Shown here: one piece after another, positions 25,098-34,005 of the stretch
Layout of the letters: each line of letters begins with the position of its first letter
How positions within the stretch are numbered: position 1 is the stretch's first letter
Source of the DNA: Mycolicibacterium sediminis
GTDB taxonomy: Bacteria > Actinomycetota > Actinomycetes > Mycobacteriales > Mycobacteriaceae
Direction of reading: 5' to 3'
Assembly: GCF_010731735.1 (NCBI RefSeq)
Contig: NZ_AP022588.1
Span: forward strand, 4,154,001 to 4,218,000
Length of the DNA: 64,000 nucleotides
Made by a program: the position numbers and the translations under genes
The notes under the pieces: generated by a model
What the model was told of the DNA's origin: nothing
Databases searched by the model: none
The model's input: the letters and a program-made list of their open reading frames with translations, nothing else

Positions 25098-25880
25098 GTG
25101 CCCGTCCTCGACATGATCCTCATAGCCCTCGCGGGCGTCGGAGCCGGTGCGATCAACGCCGTCGTCGGATCCGGCACGCTGATCACCTTTCCGACGCTGG
25201 TGGCGCTGGGCTATCCGCCGGTCACCGCCACGATGTCGAACGCGGTCGGTCTGGTCGCGGGCGGCGTCTCCGGCACGTGGGGATATCGGCGGGAACTCCG
25301 GGGCCAGTGGCACCGGCTGAAGTGGCAGATCCCCGGGTCCCTCCTCGGCGCGATAGGCGGCGCGTGGCTGCTGCTGCACCTGCCCGAGAAGGTGTTCATC
25401 ACCGTCGTGCCGGTACTGCTCATCGGTGCCCTGATCCTGGTGCTCGTCGGTCCGAGGATCCAGGCGTGGGCACGGGCGCGGTCCGAGCGCGCCGGCCGGT
25501 CGCTGGAGCACATCTCGCGGGGCCGGATGGCGGCGCTGGTGTTCGGGACCTTCGCCGTGGGCATCTATGGCGGCTACTTCACCGCCGCGCAGGGGATCCT
25601 GCTGATCGCGGTGATGGGGGCGCTGCTGCCCGAGGACATGCAGCGGATGAACGCCGCGAAGAACCTGCTGTCGCTGATCGTCAACGTCGTTGCGGCGGTG
25701 GCCTACACGCTGGTGGCGTTCGACCGGATCAGCTGGCCGGCCGCAGGCCTGATCGCGATCGGTTCGCTGATCGGCGGATTCCTCGGCGCCCACTACGGTC
25801 GCCGGCTGTCGCCGAACGCGTTGCGCGCGGTCATCGTGGTGGTCGGCCTGATCGGGCTCTACCGGCTGGTCACCATCTAG
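25098..25880 (+). CDS. TauE/SafE-family membrane permease, second copy
   Basis: A 260-residue permease of the same family as its upstream neighbour but clearly divergent. It starts LDMILIALAGVGAGAINAVVGSGTLITFP (positions 25098-25190), which is the classical TauE N-terminal motif. The internal repeat is FAVGIYGGYFTAAQGILLIA. About eight transmembrane helices are expected. Its 3' end overlaps the convergent photolyase gene by 4 bases. Confidence 0.88.
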   Translation: MPVLDMILIALAGVGAGAINAVVGSGTLITFPTLVALGYPPVTATMSNAVGLVAGGVSGTWGYRRELRGQWHRLKWQIPGSLLGAIGGAWLLLHLPEKVFITVVPVLLIGALILVLVGPRIQAWARARSERAGRSLEHISRGRMAALVFGTFAVGIYGGYFTAAQGILLIAVMGALLPEDMQRMNAAKNLLSLIVNVVAAVAYTLVAFDRISWPAAGLIAIGSLIGGFLGAHYGRRLSPNALRAVIVVVGLIGLYRLVTI

Positions 25881-27367
25881 AACTGGGTGCGTTCGGCTTC
25901 CTGCTCGAGGACGGGTTCGAGGTCGGAGAGCCGGTCCATCGACGACACGGCTCGCTGGGTGCGGTTGTTCCCGGCCAGCAGGTTCCGGTTGCGGTGCACG
26001 AACTGCCAGTAGCCGGCGGTGAAGGGGCACGCGTCGTCGCCGAGGCGCTTCTTCGGGTCGTACTGGCAGTCACCGCAGTGGTCGCTCATCTTGTTGATGT
26101 ACGCGCCGCCCGACGCGTAGGGCTTGGTCGCGAGCCTGCCGCCGTCGGCGTGCTGGCTCATGCCCACGACGTTGGTCGGCATCACCCAGCGGAAGCCGTC
26201 GACGAAGGCGGTGGAGAACCACTCGGTGAGGTCCCGCGGTTGGTATCCCCGTTGCAGCGCATGGTTGCCCAGGATCATCAGCCGCTGGATGTGGTGAGTC
26301 CAGCCGCGGTCCCGGACACCCGCCATCGCCTGCCGCAGACACTCAGCGGTGATCGCGTCGGCGTCGAGGTCGGTCCACCAGTCCGGCAGCGGCTGGTGGA
26401 CGCCGAGTTGGTTCTCGTCGACGTAGTCCTCGCCGAAGTGCCAGTAGAGGTGCCACATGTACTCGCGCCAGCCCAGGATCTGCCGGATGAAGCCCTCGAC
26501 GGCGGACAGCGGTGCGCCGTCCTCGCGGTAGGCGCGTTCGGCGGCGTGCACGGCGTCGAGGGGGTGCAGGACGCCGAGGTTCAGCGGCACCGACAGCAGG
26601 GAGTGCGACATGGCCCAGTCGTCGCCCATCATCGCGTCCTCGTACTGGCCGAAGAGCGGCAGCCGCTGTTCGATGAAGCGGTCCAGTGCGCGCTTGGCCT
26701 CGACGGGCGTGACCGCGAACAGGCGCGGACCGTCGACGCCGACGGTGTCGAGGTCCATCGCGTCGAGGTCGGCGCGGACCCGTTCGTCGATCTCGTCCTC
26801 GCGCGGCTGATAGGGCTTGGGGACGCCGAGCGTCTTCTGCTTCTTCGGAGGTGAACCCCTGTTCTCCTCGTCGTAGTTCCACCGGTTCCCGACGGGGTCC
26901 TTGCCCTCCATCAGCACGTCGAAGCGGCGGCGCTGGTCGCGGTAGAAGTCCTCCATGCGGAAGCGGGTGCGCTCGCCTGCCCACTCCTTGAAGTCACTGC
27001 GCGGCAGCGCGAACGTCGGGGTGGGCAGCACGTCGGCGACCAGGCCCTGCTCGCTGAGCTTGTTGACGAAGCGCTCGGCGGCGAACGACGTGGGTTGGTA
27101 GACCAGAACGGGTCGGCCGAATTGTTCGAGCGCGTCGGTGTAGTCGTCGGTCCGTAACAGCGTCGCCCGGTCACCGAGGCCCTTGTCCGCGTGCCGGAGC
27201 GCGGAGAGGACGAGGTGGAGCTTCTGGCGGTGGTAGCGCCGCTTGCGCAACGCGGACTGTGCCTCGACCAGCAACACCTCGCGGTGGGCGTGCTCGCCGC
27301 CATACGTCGAGGTGCCGAGCTGATCGGCGAACAGCCAGAGCGGGGTGTCGTCGCCAACCTTCGTCAC
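25877..27367 (-). CDS. FeS-containing cryptochrome/photolyase (PhrB/CryB type)
   Basis: A 496-residue flavoprotein of the prokaryotic (6-4) photolyase/FeS-BCP group, which repairs UV lesions using FAD, a lumazine-type antenna and a [4Fe-4S] cluster. The N-terminal photolyase-related domain (FADQLG) is followed by the FAD domain (WREYMWHLYW, then THHIQRLMILGNHALQRG). Three cluster cysteines occur in HCGDCQYDPKKRLGDDACPF and a fourth candidate in ECLRQ. Read from the minus strand, it converges with the permease and lies just before tRNA-Pro. Photochemistry is inferred from family. Confidence 0.88.
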   Translation of the reverse strand: MTKVGDDTPLWLFADQLGTSTYGGEHAHREVLLVEAQSALRKRRYHRQKLHLVLSALRHADKGLGDRATLLRTDDYTDALEQFGRPVLVYQPTSFAAERFVNKLSEQGLVADVLPTPTFALPRSDFKEWAGERTRFRMEDFYRDQRRRFDVLMEGKDPVGNRWNYDEENRGSPPKKQKTLGVPKPYQPREDEIDERVRADLDAMDLDTVGVDGPRLFAVTPVEAKRALDRFIEQRLPLFGQYEDAMMGDDWAMSHSLLSVPLNLGVLHPLDAVHAAERAYREDGAPLSAVEGFIRQILGWREYMWHLYWHFGEDYVDENQLGVHQPLPDWWTDLDADAITAECLRQAMAGVRDRGWTHHIQRLMILGNHALQRGYQPRDLTEWFSTAFVDGFRWVMPTNVVGMSQHADGGRLATKPYASGGAYINKMSDHCGDCQYDPKKRLGDDACPFTAGYWQFVHRNRNLLAGNNRTQRAVSSMDRLSDLEPVLEQEAERTQF

Positions 27368-27478
27368 CCGTTCCTATTACCCCGGGTGGGGCCCGGTGAC
27401 GCACGCGCCGTGCGATTCGGGGAGACGGCGGACCGTGGGGTAGCATTTCGACCGCTGCCGGCGATCCCGGCAGCGCCG

Positions 27479-27552
<74 letters not shown>

Positions 27553-27556
27553 CAGT

Positions 27557-27592
27557 GAAAAACCCGCTCTGACGGGGGTCAGAGCGGGTTTT
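27557..27592 (+). terminator. Terminator after tRNA-Pro
   Basis: AAACCCGCTCTGAC and its exact complement form a hairpin with a short G-rich loop, followed by TTGTGTTTCAAC. It starts 5 bases after the tRNA and is a strong intrinsic terminator. It may also lie inside the attachment core. Confidence 0.85.
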
Positions 27593-27666
27593 GTGTTTCA
27601 ACAGTTTGTTGTGATTTTGAGTCAGTGGGCCAAGAGTGTCCCGAGCGAAGCTTGGTGGGTCAGGAA

Positions 27667-29067
27667 CTATCCGAAGAGTGCGGCGCCGGCGGCGCGCAGA
27701 TCGTCGCGTTGGGCGTTGGAGTAAATCGACAAAGAGACCGCCGGATCATGGCCGTGCCAGGCGGCCACGACATGCACCGGCAAACCGGCGGCCAGCATCA
27801 GGCTCACGCTGGTGTTGCGAAGACCCTTGAGGTGGATGCGGCGCAGGCCGGCGCGTTCGCGTAGTCGTTGAAATTCGCCGGAGTACCACTCGTGCCGAAC
27901 GGGGGAGCCATCCTCGCGTACCGCGACCAGACGGTCGTCCGACCACGGAACTCCGAAGGCTTTGGCTTCGTCCTGCTGGCATTTCTTGAGGTATTCCAAA
28001 GCGCTCGCCAGCTCGGCGGGCAGAGGCAGTTCCCGAACGCTACGGCGCGACTTCGGCAGCCCCTCGATGGCCTCCTTTCCGACAGCGACACGACTGCGGC
28101 GGATCGACAGGGTGTCGCCTTCAATTGCAGACCACCGAATACCGAGAACCTCGGAGCGGCGAAGCCCGTAACAACTCAGGAGCCAGCAGGCGAACAATCT
28201 GTCGTTGCGAACCGAGGTGCGGAACTTCTGGACCTCCGCGGGGGTCCAGGATTTCGAGGTCTGAGGCTGGTCCACGATGAGTTCGTCAGCTGGGCGCTCT
28301 ACGAGCGCAATGACGTTGCGCGGGAGCGCACCCTGGTCGACGAAGGACTGAACCACCATTCCGAAGGTGGTTAGTGTCGAGCGGACAGTTACGGGTTTGA
28401 CCCCGCGCACAGACGACCCCTCTGGTCTGGCTGCTTTTGTGGCGTAGACGCCTCGGCGCAGCCGGGTGATGCGACTGGCTCGGAGCAAGCCTGCCAAGCA
28501 GGTATGGACATCCTCACCCGGATAGGCAGCCGCGAGGCTTGCTGCGGAGAGTCCCTCAGGGTGTCTCGCGATCTGTTCCGCGACGCGTCCCGCGAGACTG
28601 CCCGGACGGGATCGCTTTCGTGAGCTGCGCCCCTGTGTGAGCATCCAGTCGACCAGCGCGTCGCCGTCGGCCTTGGTCAACTGCTGCAGCTTCTTGCCGC
28701 CCAGGAATCGACGTACTGCGGCGAGGTCATGGGTGTAGCCCTGCAACGTCACGCTACGGATGCCTCGGCGGCCGGCCAACCATTCGTCGCACGCTTCGGC
28801 CACAGTGATAGTTGACTTCTTTGCGTATTGGCCTGCGGCGACTTCTGTAGTGATGCGGCGGTATTCGCGCTTCGCCTCAGCGAGAGTTCGGTAAGTGAAG
28901 CGCCTCCGATCCCGAGTGCCGTCAGGCTTCGTGCCCACGTCTGCCCGGAATTCGTAGGTGACCGAACCGTTCGTCGCCGTTCGTTTTGTGATGGGCTCCG
29001 CACGGCGTGCACGCTTGACTATTTGGGAACCGGCATTTTCGGGGACGGAGGGTTGAATGCTCACCAC
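27667..29067 (-). CDS. int: Tyrosine integrase with winged-helix insert
   Basis: Site-specific recombinase expected to integrate the element into tRNA-Pro. It has an AP2-like N-terminal arm-binding region, a SAM-like core-binding region (AACDEWLAG to KADGDALVDWML), then about 60 extra residues that look like a winged helix (LAGRVAEQIARHPEGLSAAS to LRRGVYATK), and the catalytic domain. Catalytic residues are visible as Arg in CYGLRRSEV, HLKGLR, the WHGH box and Tyr in LSIYSNA. Start: adjacent GTG codons at 29067 and 29064 lie behind GGGAGAAAG; an ATG at 29100 is also possible. Confidence 0.9.
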   Translation of the reverse strand: MVSIQPSVPENAGSQIVKRARRAEPITKRTATNGSVTYEFRADVGTKPDGTRDRRRFTYRTLAEAKREYRRITTEVAAGQYAKKSTITVAEACDEWLAGRRGIRSVTLQGYTHDLAAVRRFLGGKKLQQLTKADGDALVDWMLTQGRSSRKRSRPGSLAGRVAEQIARHPEGLSAASLAAAYPGEDVHTCLAGLLRASRITRLRRGVYATKAARPEGSSVRGVKPVTVRSTLTTFGMVVQSFVDQGALPRNVIALVERPADELIVDQPQTSKSWTPAEVQKFRTSVRNDRLFACWLLSCYGLRRSEVLGIRWSAIEGDTLSIRRSRVAVGKEAIEGLPKSRRSVRELPLPAELASALEYLKKCQQDEAKAFGVPWSDDRLVAVREDGSPVRHEWYSGEFQRLRERAGLRRIHLKGLRNTSVSLMLAAGLPVHVVAAWHGHDPAVSLSIYSNAQRDDLRAAGAALFG

Positions 29068-29189
29068 AATTTCTTTCTCCCGTTGAGGCCATCCAACCAA
29101 TCAGACGCGAAATGACGCAGAAGGCCGCATGCGGTGGTAGACACCAACGCGCGGTCCCGCTGCGAGACGGCAGATGGCTTGGCGCCGGC

Positions 29190-29372
29190 TCATGCTGCGA
29201 CGAATGTGCGAAGCTCTGAAGTGACGATATAGATGCGGCCGCCGAGCCGACGCGACGGTAGTTCGCCTGCAGCCGCTAGCCGGTACGCAGAAGCGCGGCT
29301 GATGCCGAGCATCTTGGCCGCCTGTGGCACAGGGAGCAGCAGCGGCAGTGCGTCAAAACTATTCTTCTTCAA
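29190..29372 (-). CDS. Excisionase-like MerR-fold HTH protein
   Basis: A 60-residue helix-turn-helix protein with VPQAAKMLGISRASAYRLAA and the following LPSRRLGGRIYIVTSELRTF, the layout of excisionase/HTH_17 proteins that bend att DNA and favour excision. Translation starts at TTG 29372, 8 bases after a perfect GGAGG. It sits just upstream of int in the same direction, as usual for xis-int modules. Confidence 0.85.
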   Translation of the reverse strand: MKKNSFDALPLLLPVPQAAKMLGISRASAYRLAAAGELPSRRLGGRIYIVTSELRTFVAA

Positions 29373-29761
29373 TTTGATTCACCTCCTCACTGTCCGTCCG
29401 ACTGTGTGCACGCCGCCCGACCCATTCGGAGGGTGGCCGGGACCTCAGCCGATGGATGGAGCGTATGAGAGTTCCCACCGACGCGTCCACCAGGATCGCG
29501 ACCTTTAGCTCGAAAAGTCATGCTAAAACGTAGAATTCGTCGACTGTCCGCGTCGTCCGAGGACAAGTGACGACACCGGTGCAGCTTGGTCACCTCTCGA
29601 CCCCGACCCGTTAGTCGTCGGCCAATATGGAGCGGCGAGGAGGATGTAGCGACACGGCCCAGCGGTGTTCGATGCCAACCGACTAGGTGGACAAGCGACG
29701 CTAACTTTGTCCGCGACCGGGACTGCGCAGCGCAATGAGGACAGCCCGGGAGGTCCGTCGG
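29373..29761. other. Intergenic stretch, no gene seen
   Basis: About 390 bases between the excisionase-like gene and the XRE regulator. Short frames are present but none has a ribosome-binding site with credible composition. It probably holds the promoter for xis-int (minus strand). I see no strong inverted repeat. Confidence 0.4.
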
Positions 29762-30016
29762 TTAGGGGTCGAGGAGTCGGCTCGCAGGCACACTGAGCGC
29801 CTCGGCAATATCGAACAGCCGCTCATAGAGCAGTCCGCGTCGGCCATGTTCTACATCGATGAGCACATTTCGTGTGACACCGGACTGCAGGGCAAGGGCT
29901 TCCTGCGTCATCCCGCGGGCGACGCGCAGGCTGCGGATAGTCTCCCCGACGGCACGGCGGTGAGCTGCCCACGCCGTGACCCGCTGTGGATCGTTTTGGC
30001 TGGGTCGCGTTGGCAC
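29762..30016 (-). CDS. XRE-family transcriptional regulator
   Basis: An 84-residue Cro/CI-type helix-turn-helix protein: VGETIRSLRVARGMTQEALA, then LQSGVTRNVLIDVEHGRRGL and an ALSVPASRLL tail. The GTG at 30016 gives a compact protein; a longer frame reaching 30097 runs through the divergent promoter and is less likely. It is transcribed away from the 234-residue Cys-rich gene. Two ACTAGT-centred repeats in the intergenic region may be its operators. Confidence 0.75.
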   Translation of the reverse strand: MPTRPSQNDPQRVTAWAAHRRAVGETIRSLRVARGMTQEALALQSGVTRNVLIDVEHGRRGLLYERLFDIAEALSVPASRLLDP

Positions 30017-30020
30017 ACCA

Positions 30021-30064
30021 ACTAGTAATCGGCGCCCGAGGCTTCGAATCTGCCCTACTAGTAG
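30021..30064. promoter_or_regulatory. Paired ACTAGT operators, divergent promoter region
   Basis: A perfect 10-bp palindrome CTACTAGTAG lies at 30055-30064 and a shorter copy, ACTAGT, at 30021-30026, about three and a half helical turns apart. Both lie between the XRE start (30016, minus) and the 234-residue gene (30079, plus). They are plausible binding sites for the XRE repressor. Confidence 0.5.
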
Positions 30065-30078
30065 TACATTGCTCAACT

Positions 30079-30783
30079 GTGACCGACAGCAACGCACCGG
30101 AAGTCGACTCGGCGTCGCCGTTGGGCGTCGAAACCCTGGAGAAGCTTCGAGTGGTTCTTCTCGAGTGCGAGCTGGTGCTGATTTCGGTGGCAGATGAGAT
30201 CGATCTGAATTTTGAAGAGTGTCTAGCCGGCCTGACCGCAGTCCGAGGACTCGTAGGTCACACGTGGGGGGCGGCGAGCCTGCTGTTGCAGAACGCGGCG
30301 CTCCAGTCCTCGTGGTCCGCGGGTCCGTCGAGACCCAGAGCTATTTATGCCCGACATGCTGCTGCCGTGAAAGCAGGTGCTCTGCGTCGAGCTCCGGCTC
30401 AGAGTCTGATAGGGCGATTAGAGGCTGAGCTTGAGCGGCTCCCGCATGTAGACCTGTCGCAAAACTTCTCCGGATACCGACCGGAATGCACAGGATTCGT
30501 GGCCAAGACGGGCAAACGGTGCACCAATACGGCTCTCTACCTGGGCGCAGGATCCTTTGCGCAACATTGCTATTCGCACAGTGCGCCTACTGAACGCGAA
30601 CGGTTCCGTGACCATCAGGACCGTCAGAACCAGGCTCTCGAAGAGTCGTGGCTTGAACGACAAGAACTATTGCGGGCAATCGGACGAAGCATCATCGACG
30701 ACTGGTTTCAAGGTCGAAGACTGCAACCCCCATGGTTGGTTGAGCTGGCCGACGTCGCCATAAGCGACCAACGCAATCCCTAG
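30079..30783 (+). CDS. Unknown Cys/His-containing protein
   Basis: A 234-residue protein of unknown function. The first half is helical (LEKLRVVLLECELVLISVAD). The second half contains a small zinc-binding-like motif: Cys in PECTGF, then Cys in GKRCTN, then Cys-x-x-His in QHCYSH, followed by charged helices (ERFRDHQDRQNQALEESW). The GTG at 30079 is chosen because the upstream in-frame ATG at 29986 overlaps the divergent regulator. It may be the partner of the XRE protein. I do not recognise the family. Confidence 0.65.
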   Translation: MTDSNAPEVDSASPLGVETLEKLRVVLLECELVLISVADEIDLNFEECLAGLTAVRGLVGHTWGAASLLLQNAALQSSWSAGPSRPRAIYARHAAAVKAGALRRAPAQSLIGRLEAELERLPHVDLSQNFSGYRPECTGFVAKTGKRCTNTALYLGAGSFAQHCYSHSAPTERERFRDHQDRQNQALEESWLERQELLRAIGRSIIDDWFQGRRLQPPWLVELADVAISDQRNP

Positions 30784-31673
30784 CGAGCGGGAATTTCGGC
30801 AGGCTTTGGAGCTACGCGAAATTGCGCGGGCCACCTAGGTTTCAGGTTCACCGATCTGGTGGTGGCCCGGATCGGCGCATTCCCAAGCATCTAACTCGGC
30901 CGGAGGCAGCGGCTCGTCGAAGTCAACGGCAACATCGAGGTTGGGCAGTCGACCGAAGCGGCGTGCTGGTGTGGGTAGGGAAGGTCCTGACCCATTATCG
31001 TCGCCGCCATGGCTCGCCATCGCTTTACGATAGCTAACGGCGAGTGCTCTCCGTTAACGCGTTCAGGTGGGACTGACACAGTCTGGCTACCGCGCGAAAG
31101 AGCCCTTCGGCTTAGAAGTCCGCAGTCGTCCTTCGCCGTCGCCTACGGCGGCAGTGACGGCTACACGGGGCAGGAGTGATGACGCCGCAAGCGCGGCTAG
31201 TTGAACGCTGCGGACACTCTGGCTCTCACTGCGTGACTCTCTGCTGCGAATAGTGGATATCGACGGTTATCCATGTGATAGTGCAAGTCGCGGTTATTAG
31301 ATCGCCGGTGGCAAGGGTGTGACGCAACCCGTGAATTGGCGTCGGAGGGTTGACGATATGCAATGAGTGCCGAGGCCGTCAGGCGCGGGCCTGTTGCGCT
31401 CCTTTCCCATTGCCTCACCGTGGCGACCGCCCTGACGCAGCGTTGCTCTGTTGGACCGCCGTACCGACTTGTGGTCGATGACCGGTGCGGACTCCGCACT
31501 TGTGAGCGGCGGGGCCCAATACGGCGTCGGCGCCCCGACCCAGGCCGATTCGCTCTGGGATGAGATCCCGGTTGGACCGGGCTTTAAACTGGTGCGAACG
31601 GCCTCTCTAAGCGTATCCTGTTGCAGCGTAGCGGTTTTCGCGAGGTAACGATGTGGCGGGGTTTGCCGAGGTT
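30784..31673. other. Gene-poor stretch downstream of nucC; possible gene remnant
   Basis: About 890 bases without a convincing gene. On the minus strand a 61-residue frame (30835-31020) has protein-like composition toward its end (VDFDEPLPPAELDAWE) but no ribosome-binding site and a stop just upstream, so it could be the tail of a lost gene. The remainder, up to the nucC stop, shows nothing I can name. Confidence 0.35.
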
Positions 31674-32447
31674 CTACTCCCGAGCTAGCGCCGTCTCGTA
31701 CGCACTCATGTCTATCGCAAGCACGGTGCCGAGCTGCTGGAGTTGGCGGAACAGCCGGATCCCAAAGTGAATCAATTGATCGTTCTCGGCGCTGAACTGC
31801 AGCGGAATCGCGTCCTCGCGGCTCCCCAATTCGACTGGCACCGGTGTGTAGTCGAATGCGACCGTGTCGACGGCAATACCGATGTCCAGCGAGTCGACCA
31901 GGCCAACTGCCGGGAGGTGCTCCAGGAGCTTCGCGATGGTTGCCTTGCGATCCACCCAAGACGCCTCCGCCGCTAGAAGTCCGCCGATAACATGTTTGGC
32001 CGAGGGGTCTACAGCGCTGTAGCTTCCGCCGGCGTGTTTTATTGGCGCCGACGTCCGGCGCAGCCGACGGACCGACGCGACCTTCTGGCGTGCGGCGGTG
32101 ATGTACGTCGTATTGATGGTCGGCTTGACCTCAAAAACCGCGTAGACGGCTTCCACGGGCACGAAGTCTGCCCCGGCTTGCGATCCGAACCAGAGAGGCG
32201 AGTACTGGCGATCGTAGACCGCTACATCGATCTGTTCGCTGGTCGCGCCCTCAGCGTCAACCGCGAAGATTGGCCCGACGATGTAGCGCTCGGGCAGAAA
32301 GCCCCTCAACACGCCTACCCAGTCAGCCTCAGAGTGGGTTCCTACAGTCGTGGGATGACTGGTTACGTCGCGAATCGAGGCGTGGGAGTTGAGAAGCGTC
32401 GATTGTTTACGACGAAACGCCGCGGCGACATCAAAAGAACGAGTCAT
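31674..32447 (-). CDS. nucC: CBASS effector endonuclease NucC
   Basis: A 257-residue double-strand DNA endonuclease, activated by cyclic tri-adenylate and causing abortive infection by destroying the chromosome. It aligns along its length with E. coli NucC as I remember it: EQIDVAVYDRQYSP, VEAVYAVFEVK, QKVASVRRLRRTS and HAGGSY are near-identical blocks. Catalytic residues of the restriction-like fold are D74, E106 and K108 (D73, E104, K106 in E. coli). It is the last gene of the CBASS operon, 42 bases after the ATPase gene. The frame is intact. Confidence 0.95.
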   Translation of the reverse strand: MTRSFDVAAAFRRKQSTLLNSHASIRDVTSHPTTVGTHSEADWVGVLRGFLPERYIVGPIFAVDAEGATSEQIDVAVYDRQYSPLWFGSQAGADFVPVEAVYAVFEVKPTINTTYITAARQKVASVRRLRRTSAPIKHAGGSYSAVDPSAKHVIGGLLAAEASWVDRKATIAKLLEHLPAVGLVDSLDIGIAVDTVAFDYTPVPVELGSREDAIPLQFSAENDQLIHFGIRLFRQLQQLGTVLAIDMSAYETALARE

Positions 32448-32489
32448 GGGTGCTCCCTGGTCCGTGTGGAATTGGGTTTGATAGGCCGG

Positions 32490-33434
32490 CTATGCCGAGG
32501 CCTGGTCGTTGAACGCAGGGGTGGGACCGAGGTCGGAAGCCACCGTCAGCAAGAGGTCCGTGGTGATCGCGTCGTCAGGGTAGGCGGCCAAGATGGCGGT
32601 GGGCACGAGGCGCTGCGTAAGGTCCGAGTAGGTGAAGCCGCAACGGTCGGGTGCCTGAGGTCCGGTCGCGATGACGAGCTTGTCGATCGTATCCGCGGCG
32701 AGATCGTAATTCTTGAACGCCGTCGTGATGACCTGGCGGCGCTGCTCGTCGTTCGGTCGACCGAACTCGAATGTTGCTGCAGCGCGCCGTTTAACCGCGG
32801 GATCGAGCGCCGTGAGCCGGTTTGTGCACATCACGACGAGCAGAGGGTTGCCGGAGCCCGCCAGGCTGTCGATCTCGGCCAGGAAAGCGTCTACACCTGC
32901 ACGGTCCTCATGGTGCATTTGTGTCGCTTCGCGGGACTGGACGAGTGCGTCGGCCTCGTCGATGACCATAATCGTGACCTTTGTGACTTTTCCTGTGCTG
33001 TAGTTTCGGCCGAGCTTGGCCTCGCAGGTGACCTCCTCGAATGCCGAGTTGATCAAGCCGGTCATTTCGCCCACGTGTCCTGAACCGCGGGTCGAGAGCT
33101 TGAGTCGCCACAGTTCGACCTCGATGCCCATGTGGGTGGCTAGATCACATCCGAAGCTCTCCGCCAATGCGGACTTGCCCGAGCCGACATCGCCGGCGAA
33201 CAGCAGCAGAGGCGCGCGGTCCTTTAGCAGGGTGATCGCCTGGTCGTCGGGCGTCACCGCGGGGTGGTTCTTCGCCGCCCACGTGGTCAGCGTCGACGGG
33301 TCGGCGAGAACGGCGGCCTCTTTTCGCAGCCTGGCCTTGATCGAGTCGAGACCCACTAACCGGGCGTAGCGGTCAGCACGAACGTCATCGGGCAGGGTGA
33401 TGACGGGGTGAAAAAGGCTGGTCGGATTGGGCAT
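32490..33434 (-). CDS. cap6: CBASS TRIP13-like AAA+ ATPase (Cap6)
   Basis: A 314-residue AAA+ ATPase of the TRIP13/Pch2 type, which unfolds the N-terminus of the HORMA protein and so switches the CBASS off. Walker A is GDVGSGKSAL near residue 81, Walker B is IMVIDEADAL near 155, sensor 1 is the Asn in CTNR, and RR follows as the arginine finger region. It has a C-terminal lid. It lies between the HORMA gene (67-base gap) and nucC, the same gene order as the E. coli MS115-1 type III system. Confidence 0.93.
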   Translation of the reverse strand: MPNPTSLFHPVITLPDDVRADRYARLVGLDSIKARLRKEAAVLADPSTLTTWAAKNHPAVTPDDQAITLLKDRAPLLLFAGDVGSGKSALAESFGCDLATHMGIEVELWRLKLSTRGSGHVGEMTGLINSAFEEVTCEAKLGRNYSTGKVTKVTIMVIDEADALVQSREATQMHHEDRAGVDAFLAEIDSLAGSGNPLLVVMCTNRLTALDPAVKRRAAATFEFGRPNDEQRRQVITTAFKNYDLAADTIDKLVIATGPQAPDRCGFTYSDLTQRLVPTAILAAYPDDAITTDLLLTVASDLGPTPAFNDQASA

Positions 33435-33501
33435 TGAGTCTGCTCCCTAAGGCGTGGTGCGGCGGCCACAAGCCGCAAAAGGCGGTGACTTTGGTTCGTG
33501 G

Positions 33502-34005
33502 TTAGATGTCGAGGTAGACGGTGCGGTCAAGGCCGCGGCCGTTGTTCGAGAATTGGACACCGGTGGTCGAGATCGTGCGGTATGCGGTCGGAGCTGTACC
33601 CGGGGTTCGGTTCGTGGGAAGAGTCGCCTTGAACGCCGCCCGTTCCGCAGGTGAAAGCGCGAAAAATTCTGAGTTCTGCTCGAGGAAGCTGTGGAAGTCG
33701 TGACCGATGACCGCCATCGCGCTGGGTAGGTTCCCGGGGGTGTCGTTGCGGAGGTATCCGCCTGCGACCGCGGTGTATTGGAGTTTTAGCACCCAGCGGT
33801 CGCCGTCGCGGAATCCAAACTGCACGTAGTCGAGGTACCCGGCCTTGAGGTACAGGGCAAGTTCCTCGGTGAACTTCTCGATGCGGCCTGGGTCGGGATC
33901 GCCGTACTTGGAGTACAGGTTGCGTAGGTCGGCGCCGACGCTGGCTGCGATCTCGCGGGCGTTGGTGATCGTGAAAGTGGACGAGCGCGTCGAGGAAGTA
34001 GTCAC
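33502..34005 (-). CDS. cap7: CBASS bacterial HORMA protein (Cap7)
   Basis: A 167-residue HORMA-domain protein, the peptide sensor of type III CBASS. In the closed, peptide-bound state it binds and activates CdnC. It resembles bacterial HORMA family 1: ITNAREIAASVGADLRNLYS, a GYLDYVQFGFRDGDRW core strand, and a C-terminal safety-belt region ending GRGLDRTVYLDI. The GTG start overlaps the cdnC TAG by one base, so the pair is translationally coupled. A frame extending further upstream overlaps cdnC and is rejected. Only one HORMA gene is present. Confidence 0.88.
   Translation of the reverse strand: MTTSSTRSSTFTITNAREIAASVGADLRNLYSKYGDPDPGRIEKFTEELALYLKAGYLDYVQFGFRDGDRWVLKLQYTAVAGGYLRNDTPGNLPSAMAVIGHDFHSFLEQNSEFFALSPAERAAFKATLPTNRTPGTAPTAYRTISTTGVQFSNNGRGLDRTVYLDI

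Noticed and set aside
31992..33083. A 363-codon plus-strand frame opposite nucC and the TRIP13-like gene
   Set aside because: The minus-strand genes have catalytic motifs and operon structure; this frame has none.
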